Assembly (NCBI GenBank): GCA_958430865.1
Contig: CAUDNR010003469.1
Span: forward strand, 1 to 64,000
Length of the DNA: 64,000 nucleotides
Source: Entrophospora sp. SA101
Taxonomy: Eukaryota > Glomeromycota > Glomeromycetes > Entrophosporales > Entrophosporaceae
Direction: 5' to 3'
Of the stretch, positions 21,177 to 32,458 are shown in pieces; position 1 is the stretch's first letter, and each line of letters begins with the position of its first letter. The notes below the pieces were generated by a model. It was not told the DNA's origin, ran no database searches, and was given only the letters and a program-made list of their open reading frames with translations. Made by a program: the position numbers and the translations under genes.

Positions 21177-24100
21177 AATATAATGATGTAATAAATGACA
21201 ATTGAAGTTATATAGTTATAATGATGATCTATTATTTTTATGAATGAATGAATAATTAATTAATAAATAATAAACCTTTTGTCTCTTCACATCCTCTCCA
21301 TAGAAATATATAATCATCAAACAAATTTCTATTGTTATTTTTTTAAAATTAATAATTAAAAATAATAATAACCAAGAAAAAATTCTATTGCCACTGGCAA
21401 TCCTATCATAATAAGAAATCTTTGTAATAATTGAATGTGGGAATATTCACACGTTTCCACTTTCCTATTTGTGGTATAATATCAAGTAAAAAAACCCCAA
21501 TGTGAATTTATGGCGATGAAACAATTTGCTTTATCACAAAGACCTCAGTCAAAACAGGCTAAATAATATGACCCTTATCGGTAGATACCTATACTTCCTA
21601 TAAGCAATATCCTTTTTTTCACGTGCCTGAAAAACACGTGAAAAACATATTGACCTACAGATCAGGTAGGTATCTACCGATATCTGCCCGATAACAAGAA
21701 CTTATCAAATCTTCATCTTCAAGGGATGTGTATTTTCGTTTCAGATTCATGAACGTGTTAATAAAAGTTTTGTAGATTTCAATTACCACTGGCAATCATT
21801 ACTTTACTTTGTTGTAATAATTGATGATTGATTATTTTAAAATATGAGATCCTGCGTAGCATCAGTTGACTTTTTAAAAAAAATTACTATATAATTATGT
21901 GTGCATCCGCAAAACACTATTTTATCACAAAATGAAAAATGCCAAAATAATTGTTTGCTTCAGATGAATCAAATTTATTCGTGAAAAACCAAATACTGAT
22001 AAATGAGCGTTTCATTATATTTTCGAATGTCGCAATCGTAATTACAAACAGACAATGAACGTGATTTTTGATTTTGAATCCTCTCTCTTTGCATGAGTTC
22101 CTTTATAGTCTAGATTTATAAGTATAAGATATCCCCTGGGAGAGCAAAGTCGTTCTTCAATAACATGATATCAAATAACTTGTCCGACTTCTTTTCGTAT
22201 TTTAAATAATAGCCACCTTGTCCATCTAAATTATTTCTTCCTTTTTTTTTTAAAAAAAAAAATTAATCAAGCTAGCAGAGTAGCCGTAGTAATACTGCTT
22301 TTTGTTATGTTTGATGAGATAACCAAAAACCGAACTGCCTTTATTTATTATATTATATATCTTTCTTGATGCAAATGCCTCTTTTCCATGAGACACTCTC
22401 AGGTCATATTACTCGAGTAGCTTTATTCTATCCTTGCTTGCTAAATGATTGTTCCTATGAATTATTTTAATTTCAACTTGTGATGTTTTAAACGATGCAA
22501 TAATATCTTAAAAACAGTATCATTCATTACTTTTATTAATAACTCTGCTTTGTATATATAAATATAAAATTTTTAGTTCCTGTAGTCTATTGGACAGTTA
22601 GCTAATTAATTCATCGACGGTTACATATATTTACTTTTTCCACTATTTTATTATCATCAGGTGAGAGAGAGCCTTAAGACCTTCACGAAAATAATGACAG
22701 TGACAAAAGGTTGCATATTTCAACAATCACAAAACATAATTAAATATAGATTCTTTTAAATAAAATAAAAATTAGCATGAATACTATTGTCGGTTTTTTG
22801 CAAAGCTAATCCACATTTCTTTTTTAATATATATAACAGTTGGACAAATTCACATCAGTTGATAATCCATATGTAAAATGGAAATCCTGATAAAATATCT
22901 CTCATTATTGTTATAACAAATTCAAACATCATCATTAATCTGAAACTGCGCCATTATAACTTTCTAACGATCTTCGAAGTTATCTATGTAATCCTATACT
23001 TATTCAAAAACAGCATTATTTTTCACTCCAAAACTAAGATTTTCTCCAACATTACCTTTATAAACTTGATCAATGGTTAAGAAGACGTAAATCATCATAA
23101 GCTTTCATATGGGTATAACTTTATGTGGATTGTTGTTTAGAGAAAATGGCAAAAAACCAAAAAAAAACCATAGTTAATTTCCAAATACGGTAATTTGGTT
23201 GACTCGGTTAATATTAAAAATCTGAAATATCATGTGATCCATATAAAAAAGAAATACCCGCCGTTCAAATTTAAAATGAAGAGTTATTATTATGTAATTT
23301 TTATGTTACAATATTTTTTGAACCACATGACCAAATTTGGTTTTTTTGATGTAAAGTTCATTATAACAGATAAAGACAGGTTATTTACTTACGTCCGCAT
23401 ACATCACATGATAATAATAATTATGAATTGGTTTTACGTTAAGATCTTTTGAATAAAAGGCAACAATATGTACAACCAATTCTTTTCCAGTTGAAGATTT
23501 TGAAACCCAATAGCATTTATGACAAAATACAAGAATCTTTTTCGTCTCTACCATATAAACAATTGAGTTAATTAAACACGGAAATTTTTCGCTTTTGTTG
23601 TTTTTCTTATATAGTAATAGTAAAAAAAAAAAAAAAGTTAAGATGTGTTTGTTTTTCGCGACCAAAATCTACTTTTTATTCTTGTTTTGTTAATTAAACA
23701 ATCGATCTTTGTTCTTATTTTTGCTAATCAAAAACAATCAATATTTATTCATATTATCATTCAATTGTTTTTTAAATAACAATAAAAAGAACCGACTAAC
23801 CCTTTCTCGTGATTAGCCAAAATTTTTTACAAAAGTCATTTATTATTCAATTGTTTTCGAAGTCAAGATTCTTTCGGCTATTACAAGAAAATTCTCTGCA
23901 AATGGAACTTTTTAAATCTTAGACAAGTTTTATAAAATATCAATATTCACAACAATTTTTGATTTTATTTATCTAAAAATAATAAAAATTGTGGCCTTCC
24001 TTGATATTCGCAAACGCAATGTCATTGTTCTTATACATTAGTGTGAATGGGGAACGTAGATTTTCAAGATGGGATGTAGAGTTTCTGATTGTTTTTAAAA

Positions 24101-24903
24101 AAAAATTTCTTTCTTTTTGATAATAAAGTTAGTAAATTTTTTTTAGTAAAAAAGCTATTCTATTTTAAATCCATTTTTAGTTTTAATTTATTTATAACTT
24201 AATGTTCTTGCACCATTGTTTTTTAATATATCTAAAATTATCATTATTTAAAAAGTTTGTAAACATAATAAATGAATGCATTATTATTATTACATGTATG
24301 TTTCCCAGAGAATTAATTTTGATGAAAATTTGTTCGCTATATTCAATTTTTTTTCATCTTTCCACAAAAATTCAACAGTTCGTTGATAAGCCTTTGCAAT
24401 TTGCCATTTGCAATCAACAATCACAAATTCCAGCCAACAAGAATCAAATAGCATATTGCAGATTTCTATAAAAATGGTTTGTAGGGAATTTCCTTTTTTA
24501 AAAAACAGAAGATTTGGCAAGTTTTATCAAGATTTTATCGGACAAAAAGTGTTCTGTTCCGAAATTAGAATTTATTATTATCAGATCTTGTTAATAAAAA
24601 GGGGAAAATAATAAAAAAAATATTACACAGAATTTCTAATGGTAAGACTCTGGTCACAATGATTGATCATCATATAATATATATATATATAGTTCGGATC
24701 AATCATATTTACATTTTAGTAGAAGATCTTCGTGTTACATACATATTAAAATTCGTTTGAATTATAACTTTAAATTAGAGTGTTTTTTATGTTTTGCATG
24801 ATGTACAAATATATGTATTTATTTATTTAAATTTGTGATCTTAGATATATATGGTAATAAAGTTTTATACTGAAGGAATACAATACGCATATTTGTATAT
24901 ACA
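21177..24903. other. 3.7-kb gene-poor stretch
   Basis: No gene supported. It contains the hairpin element at 21576-21682, flanked at a distance by two related stretches with CCACTGGCAATC (21389 and 21787). The scattered minus- and plus-strand frames of 62-94 codons here are AT-driven and featureless. Confidence 0.5.
21576..21682. mobile_element. 107-bp hairpin / MITE with nested palindrome
   Basis: A perfect 16-bp inverted repeat (TATCGGTAGATACCTA / TAGGTATCTACCGATA) encloses a second inverted repeat, TTTTTCACGTG...CACGTGAAAAA, around a 9-base loop. The whole could extrude as a two-step hairpin. It lies 400 bases downstream of CSL4. A transposition product is likely but no target duplication is obvious. 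Confidence 0.6.
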
Positions 24904-25046
24904 CAGTTCACTCTCTCTATAACGAACCTTCCATCTCTATGTGATTTTTTATTTGTGTTTACTAAGATTATAAAGAGAAATTAATTATTATTAAAAAAAA
25001 AAAGTAAAGTTTGTTATAGAGATTTCGTTATAGAGAGAGTGAACTG
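24904..25046. mobile_element. 143-bp MITE, CAGTTCACTCTCTCTATAAC ends
   Basis: Perfect inverted repeats of at least 22 bp begin CAGTTCACTCTCTCTATAAC at the left and are mirrored at the right. TA follows the right end; the left flank is CA. The ends resemble Tc1/mariner-pogo type termini (CAGT...CTATAACGA). No coding capacity. Confidence 0.8.
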
Positions 25047-25411
25047 TAGTAAGTGGGAAACTATTAATAAGAATCCCATAAAATAAATAAATGTTTATAA
25101 TAATAATAAATTTTCGCTAATACACTAAATAAAAAATAAAGTAAACATACATAGTCAAATAAAAGCCAATGTAAAGATTCATATCAATAGGAAAGTACTA
25201 GAAGAATTAATGTTATATGCTCTGTATGTAATTTGTATCTTTTACTCCATTTTCATGGAGTATGGTCCTAATACTTTAAATATCACTAATAGGTGTGTCT
25301 ATACTTTATATATTTCTTCAGTGAAAGAGCAAGGTATATACGTCTTTGTATTTTCTTTAAAAAAAAAGATATATATATGCTTTTCTTATAATAAAAAATG
25401 ATGAAATAAAT

Positions 25412-26161
25412 AAAGCTCCGAATGGCTCGATTTGGTTCGGTTTAATGCCCAATCCGAAACTGAACCGAAAATTCGGTTTTTCGGCCCAAAATTTCAGACA
25501 TTCTATTCGTTAACTACGCAAAAATATACATAATAACTTCAAAAAAATTATAATAACTTTGTAACTAGTTTAGCGGATGTGTCACAAAGTAGAGATGCTG
25601 GAAGGATCCTATTTCTAAATACATACATAATTTATAATTTTATACCATGGTAACGACGGTATGGAGATCACGATTGAATTTTATACATAATGCCATGTTT
25701 AGATACAGCTGGTCAGTTATCGGTCGGATCGTTACATATTCATAGATTCACCACAAAAATTTGTACGCTTAGAGTTCCTATTCGTAATACAAATCCTTAT
25801 TCGAATTATTCGTTTATTCGCTTTATTCGCTTTATTCGTTTTATTCGTTTTGTTCGTTTTATTCGTTTTATCGTTTTGTTCGAATTATTCGAATTATTCG
25901 TTTCATTCGAATAGAAATCCTAAGGACGTTCTATTTTTTCAATCCATATATAAAATTCATCGTCTCCGCAAACTTTTAAACTCTTATTGTTTCAGGTTCT
26001 AAATACAACGTCTTTGAGTAATTAAGTCTGTGCCTCCAGAAAAAATTCGTCCACTGATTGTTATTAGATTAGGATTAGTGGGTTTGGTTCTGAATAAGCA
26101 GAGTGCAAAAATTAGAATACCAGGAACTGCCAAGTAGTTTTTAGCCTAAGTTCGGAGCTTT
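25412..26161. mobile_element. 750-bp candidate element with AAAGCTCCGAA ends
   Basis: An 11-bp perfect inverted repeat, AAAGCTCCGAA...TTCGGAGCTTT, bounds 750 bp. The interior near the left end has further GGTTCGGTTT/AACCGAAA palindromes. It also holds two coding-looking pieces: MPCLDTAGQLSVGSLHIHRF at 25690, and PPEKIRPLIVIRLGLVGLVL with KQSAKIRIPGTAK and a stop, at about 26032-26138. It may be a non-autonomous element that captured gene fragments, or two coincidental short repeats. Confidence 0.5.
25810..25912. repeat. TTTATTCGC-type 9-bp tandem repeat
   Basis: Nine-base units TTTATTCGC/T repeat about eight times, then degrade to GAATTATTC. They translate as Phe-Ile-Arg triplets in one frame, but this is best read as a minisatellite. 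Confidence 0.8.
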
Positions 26162-26229
26162 AAAAATAAACCAACTTTAATAATAATAATTTATTCTCTA
26201 TGAAGGTTGTAATTTTGATCTTAAAGTTG

Positions 26230-26698
26230 GAACAAAAGAAAATAGATTGAAAAAGAAGGAATAAATTAGTAAATGAATGGAAAACATTCTTAGCTTTTAT
26301 ATTCATGTTTCATATATGTTGCTTGTTCTTATATATATCATATCATTCATATATTTTATAATAAATTTTATCTATATACCTTATATATTTATATTGAATT
26401 CCATTTATTTGACTAAAAATTATACAATTTTTTGCTTCATATGTAACCTTTAGATTGATTTGCATCCAAACATATCCCAAATCTTTAAATGAAAGTGCGT
26501 AAAGAAAAGATAATAACTGCATAATTTTTTAAAAAAATAGTTGTTTAATGAATGGTGTTACCCATAACAACACCTGACGTATTTTGAGTACTTTAAACAA
26601 TTATGAATTTACGTCATACAACATAAATTAAATTTATCACAGTGATCATCAAATTGTGATATAAATAGAATTTCCACTATGCTAATACACGTAAAAAA
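26230..26698. other. Diverged flank after copy A
   Basis: From 26230 to about 26540 the sequence aligns only imperfectly with the sequence after copy B (55396-56560), which has an extra ~855 bases. Beyond about 26540 no similarity to the copy B flank is seen. No gene. Confidence 0.6.
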
Positions 26699-27143
26699 AT
26701 GGGCTGCCGAGGAGATTGGGTATTAAGATCAATTACCAATGGTGATAAAGATGAATTTGGAATGGGAGGTAGGAAAAAAGGGAAACCAAGTATGGCACAA
26801 AATTCTTAAAAGAACTTGATTTAAAATCTCCAAAAAACCCAAAAGACATGCTAGTAAAATTAATGGAGAAGGTTTCCTGGAATCCTACACAATGTGATAA
26901 AATACAAACTATTGGAATAATACATTCGGGGGGTTTTTTTGTATGGTTCCGATGTTAATTTCTGAAAAAGTTTGTCGATATTCATTAATATTCTAATTTA
27001 TAGGTTTTATGATTATGGTTTACCTTGATAGACCTAAGGGATACATTTGTAGAATAAAACGAAGTGAAACAATGGAAGTTCCTGATTCTCCAGAAAAATT
27101 CCCATCAATTTTACATATAATAAATGTATACACATGTATATAA
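26699..27143 (+). pseudogene. Decayed short gene, family not recognised
   Basis: ATG at 26699 reads MGCRGDWVLRSITNGDKDEF, then needs a frame change near 26783 to continue GTKFLKELDLKSPKNPKDML and NPTQCDKIQTIGIIHSG. After an AG at 27002 it resumes FMIMVYLDRPKGYICRIKRS and ends PSILHIINVYTCI at 27143. The G/T homopolymer at 26928-26940 lacks a proper donor. Coding character is clear but at least one frameshift is present. It is probably a member of a multi-copy fungal gene family that I cannot name. Confidence 0.55.
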
Positions 27144-27275
27144 TTTATACACAGATAGATATTGTATTTACATTTATCTTGAAAAAAATTATTATATTCT
27201 TTTCCTTTACTTTATCGAAATTTCATTTATATTTTCGAAATTTCATTTATATTTATAAATAAATTATCTATCTAA

Positions 27276-29150
27276 CTATAATGGCATATTATCATGTTTT
27301 TTATAAATTATTGGTAATTTTTTCTGTTTTAAAACTACCAAATCATTAATAATTCTTTTTCGTGTAGTTGCTGGCGAAATAATATCATCAATGAATCTAA
27401 TTGTGTAAAAAAGAAAGAGAATTGAAAAATAAGAACGTGTATACAAAAGATTGTTTGTATATTATATTGTATATTTACCCTCTTTGAGCTGCTGGTAATG
27501 GATTTGCAAACTAATTAATATATAATAATAATAAATTTTTTGATTAATATTTAATTCTAATTCGATTCATGTTTAATTCACGCATGCTTTAAAAGAAATC
27601 TTTTACCTTGTCTGTTAAAGTTGGATTACAATTTTGATGATATATTGGCAAAGTTATCAATAAATTCTTTGGCATTATTATATGTTAAATGGTAATTATT
27701 TATTTTCAATATTTACATACCGATATATTCCTTTTCAGCATGAGTTTTATCTTTCTCGTTGCGAAAAATGATTTCTACTGCCCCCTAATAATAATTATTG
27801 TTGTTAAATAATTGCATGAATTATTAAGAGAACTAAAAAAAATTTTTTTTTTGATTAGAAACCTTTGCTCCCATGACTGCAATTTCACCAGTTGGCCATG
27901 CATAATTCATCTTTTTTTAAATTGATTGATTAATTAATTAATTAATTATAAATGAACAAATCTAATTAATTTTGTTTATCATAAATATATATATTTTTTT
28001 AGAAATTTTTTTACTTACGTCTCCACGAAGATGCTTACTAGACATAACATCATAAGCACCTCCATATGCTTTTCTAGTAATAATTGTAATTTTAGGAACT
28101 GTAGCCTAAAAATAATAATATCAATTAGGTTTTGGCTATATAAAAAATATATATATTATATGCACTCCCATTCTCTCTCTTCTCCAAATACCTCAGCATA
28201 AGCATAAAGTAATTTAGCTCCATGCCTAATAATACCATTATGCTCTTGTGCTGTTCCAGGAAGAAAACCAGGAACGTCAACAAGTGTGATGATTGGGATA
28301 TTGAAAGCATCACAAAACCTTACAAATCTTGCACCTTTAACTGATGAATTGATATCGAGAACTCCTGATGAAACCAATGGTTGATTACCAACTATTGAAA
28401 CTGTCTGACCATTCATTCTAGCAAATCCTACCACAATATTCTTGGCATAATTTGGCATAATTTCAAAAAAAACCTCATCATCTACAATACGTGTGATAAC
28501 ATCTCTCACATCATATGCTTTTGTAGAATCAACTGGAATTATATGATTAAGTGATAGATCTTCTCGATGTGCTGAGTCATCAGTATATCTGGTTGGTGCT
28601 TGTTCACGATTTGAAAGTGATTAGATATTTGTTTATTAATAAGTAATACCTTTGTAAAGCTTCAAAATCATTATCAAATGCATCATGTGCAACACCTATC
28701 ATAAACACATACATATTATAGTTACTTAATATTTAAATAATTTTTGAATATTAATAAATAAAAAGGTTACCTGATGCTGCTGTATGTACCTTTGCTCCAC
28801 CAAGTTCTTCTCTTGTAACATCTTCATTGGTAACAGCTTTAACAACATCAGGTCCGGTAACAAATAAATATGAAGTATCACGTACCATGAACGTGAAATC
28901 AGTAAGGGCAGGTGAATATACAGCTCCACCTACATCATTCACAAATATATATCAATAAAATAAACCGGCAATTAAATATATAAATATATAAATTACCTGC
29001 ACATGGACCCATTATTAAAGATATTTGAGGCACAACACCAGATGAAAGAACATTTCTTTGAAAAATTTCAGCATAGCCAGCAAGTGAATCAACACCTTCT
29101 TGAATACGTGCACCACCGGAATCATTCAATCCAATGATTGGTGCACCTAC
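27276..29150 (-). CDS. PCCB: Propionyl-CoA carboxylase beta chain, 5' end lost at gap
   Basis: Minus-strand exons: 29150-28997 (partial), 28929-28771, 28695-28660, about 28617-28192, 28105-28019, 27910-27863, 27784-27721, 27611-27607 (5-nt microexon), 27510-27479 and 27396-27276 (TAG stop). The chain matches mitochondrial [75 protein letters not shown] and [15 protein letters not shown]. These form the carboxyltransferase acyl-CoA and biotin sites. The enzyme converts propionyl-CoA to methylmalonyl-CoA together with the biotin-carrying alpha chain. Two oddities: the microexon, and a join at 28617-28660 where no in-frame acceptor exists and about 8-10 family residues before LSNREQAP are missing. 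The N-terminal third is absent because the contig ends at the N run. Confidence 0.9.
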
Positions 29151-29160
29151 NNNNNNNNNN
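29151..29160. other. Assembly gap of ten N
   Basis: Ten N interrupt the PCCB gene. Four T and then the first base of copy B follow. The round length suggests a placeholder gap rather than a measured one. Confidence 0.99.
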
Positions 29161-30019
29161 TTTTTGGCGGCATTACAAATGAATGAATATTTTTTATTAT
29201 TTTTGAGAATGGAATTTGATTGGCTCAAGCCGGCTAAGCCGGCTAAGCCGATAAATTTCTTAGCCGGCTAACATCACTATGTGTGACTAATTAATAAAAA
29301 ATAATTAGTGAATAAATTTTTTGCTCAACACAACGAATAAAACAAAAATATTGATATAATAATAATATGACTGACTTAATATCGATGCTCAGTACAATAT
29401 ATACACACCTCGCATTTGAATATAACGTGTAAAGCCAAATCATACATAGGACGTCATTTCGGCACTATGTGTCTCAACTCTCGAATTCAAATGCAACATA
29501 AAAAGCAAACCGATGCACCAATTTTTGGAGGTAGCGGGTCTATTTATATGTTTTTGTTGTAATCCATTAGACTACTCGATCAATGCACCATCTCATGAAT
29601 ATTCTATTTTTATAAAGATTGCATCATTGATCATGAATACATGATAGGTTGTTAAGATGCTTTGCATTCGGTGCTAATCTTGATGCTCCAAACGAATATA
29701 TGTGTATGTGATTGATGTCGTGTGATTTTATGATATTATGACCCCAGAGCCATAACGCTAATCTGTATTTCACAAAACTCACTGTTACGTTTTCATTTAA
29801 AAACTTGTTATAAATAAAACTAATATTTGTTAAAAGTTTTTTGGGGTGCGTTCTGCAGCTGCAGATATTTTTTTTTTATATTTTTTTTTATTATATATAT
29901 ATTTATATATATATATATATATATAACGCGATTAAATTTGTCGAAATCCTTTTTTTTTAAAAAAAATAACAAATCAACAAAATTACATACTGAAATTAAT
30001 AAATTTTATTTCTCCAAAA

Positions 30020-31663
30020 ATGTCATCAATAAACTTTTCATCTTTTGAAAATATCACAACACTGATTAGTAATCTTATTGATTCCAACAAAGATGCTTTA
30101 CCTTTAAAACATATCAGTAAGCTTGTAAATGATCTAACAAATTTATTGATTGATTCAAATTTTTATGATGTAGAAATTAAAATTGGAGTAGACAAAAAAA
30201 TTTTTAAGGCTCATTCAAACATCTTGAAAGCAAGATCTTCATACTTTAAGGCAGCCTTATCAAATAACTGGATTAAAAGGTCTGAAAATGGTATCATTTT
30301 ATTTGAAAAAGAAAATATATCTTCAAGTGTATTTGAAGTTCTTTTAATGTAAGATTAATTTATTTATTTAGTTTAATTTGTTAAATAATTTATTAAATGA
30401 TTTTTTTTTTTTTTGAAAAAATTTCTAAATTATTAACATTACTTTTATTATTATATTGTTTTTTTTTCAAGGTATATTTATAATGGAATTATTAATATTA
30501 ATAATTTAAATTTTTTTGAAATTGTTGAACTTCTTATGGCAAGTGATGAATTAGATTTTAATGAATTAGTTGATGAATTACAAAATTACATTATTACAAA
30601 TGAAGAAAAATGGATTCAACATTGTTTATATTATCTTTATCAAATTTCATCAATACATCAATCATTTGGCACACTTAAAGATTACTTTGAAAAAATGATC
30701 AATAAAAAACCAGGATCATTTTTAAAATCATCAGATTTTAAAAATATTGATAAACCTATGCTCAAATTTTTATTAGAAAAAAATTATTTAGGAGTAGATG
30801 AAATTGATGTTTGGGATCATATCATTCAGTGGGGAATTGGGCAAATTAAAAATTTGGAGGAAAAAAAAAATATTTCAGAGTGGAGTGAAGTTGATTATGA
30901 AGAGTTAAAAAATATATTAGAAGATATTATTCCTCTAATTCGATTTCAGGATATCACCAATGAAAACTTTACTGATAAAATTATGCTATATCAAAAACTT
31001 TTTCCTAAGGTATTTTGGAATAACCTATTATGTTATTATTTAGTTCCTAATAGACAACAATATGCTTTACAATTATTACCATCAAGAATTCCAAAAATTG
31101 AATCATTGATAATCAATCACAAGCTTACTTTGCTTTTTGCTAGTTGGATTGTTAAAAAAAACACACAATATACTTTATTAAGAGATGTCAAATATGAGTT
31201 TAAGCTTTTATATCGTAGTAGTAGAGACGGTTTAAATGAAGTTATATTCCATCAAAAATGTGATAATATTAACAGAACTCTTGTAGTTGCTAGAATGCAA
31301 AATTCTGATCAGATAATTGGTGGTTATAATCCACTTAATTGGAATGGAGGTGATGTTTTTGGGGAGTTCAAAAGAACAACTGACAGTTTTATATTTAACA
31401 TTAGTAATATAAATGATATTAATACTGCACAATTTAGTTATGTTGTTAATAATGATTATGATCATGCAATTTATTGTGCCAATGGTTCTTTACCTGTTTT
31501 TGGTGATGTCAAAAAGATTAGGTTTAAAACTGATAGTACTATTAGTATTGGTACTAATTTTAGTTATACTGATAGAGGAGAGACTTATAATGACATCAAT
31601 ATAGTAGATGGTAGTAGATATGACGAATTAGAAGTTTTTCAAATAATTATGAAATTAAAATAG
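30020..31663 (+). CDS. BTB-BACK-TLDc domain protein 1, copy B
   Basis: Exons 30020-30348 and 30472-31663 encode the same 506 residues as the gene at 856-2499, with no difference seen in coding sequence or intron. Confidence 0.92.
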
Positions 31664-31771
31664 TATTTCTTGAATAACAATTCAATGTTATTTTTTTATT
31701 ATTATAGTTATGTGTAATATTTAAACTACTACATAATAGTATTAATTATTTTTAAATTGAATATTTTTTTT

Positions 31772-31954
31772 GTAATAAAAAAATCAGGTTCATTATTTTA
31801 TATCAAATTCATCTGTGGTGTTGGTTCATATTTAACTAAAAGTAAATTTTATTTATTTTTTCTTAAAATTATTTCCAAAATTTAATTGACATATCAGAGT
31901 TTATAACCATAAAAAATTATCATTATAAGATAAAAAGTTAGAATCAAAAACATC
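31772..31954 (-). pseudogene. Relic of membrane gene 3' end, copy B
   Basis: Counterpart of 2608-2790. It aligns to the last two exons of the membrane gene at 34303-35868, with the same broken frame. Confidence 0.7.
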
Positions 31955-32458
31955 AGATACTGTGCTACATTCCAAATTGCATGAGAAGATATGATAATGG
32001 GTAGTGATGATGACGACAACTAATGTACTTTAAGATTAGGATAGCAAATATGTAAACTAATTTAATAAATTCTTTGCAAAGGCCTCGGACATTCATTGTT
32101 GTTTCTGTGTTCATTTCCTCCAGAAATGTTCTATTAAAAGTGAAAAAATTTGTTGTGATAAAATCATTGATTCCCACCAAAGAAAGAATTAGAGCTCCAA
32201 TTAGATCATTTTTGAATTTATCTTAAATGATTTTCTGTATATCAAAAAAGTTTGATTTTCCAAATTCCTTGATACAAATGTAATTTATTGATTGCACTTT
32301 CTTTCCTGCATATTATTCATTATCCGTTATATATAATTTATTTTGGTTTCCTTTTCCTCCTTCTCTCTGTGCGCTTATTTAAAATTACTATTGACAAATT
32401 AAGAAATAAATTGATTACATGTGACACTGTTCAATAATAATAATAAATTTCTCCAAAA

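Larger units (their letters stand above)
1..26229 (+). repeat. Copy A of a ~26.2-kb near-identical direct duplication
   Basis: This block recurs at 29165-55395 with an offset of 29164, rising to 29165 after a T run near 13850 and to 29166 after a T run near 20270. All long reading frames translate identically in both copies except the Pif1 relic. Substitutions I found are at 8597, 8950, 8953 and 9057. Identity breaks at 26230, after which the copies are only partly alignable. Intergenic bases were compared by eye, so a few further differences could have been missed. Confidence 0.97.

Noticed and set aside
22000..24600. Several frames of 67-94 codons on both strands
   Set aside because: They are overlapping, low-complexity, rich in Ile/Lys/Phe/Tyr, and have no recognisable motif.
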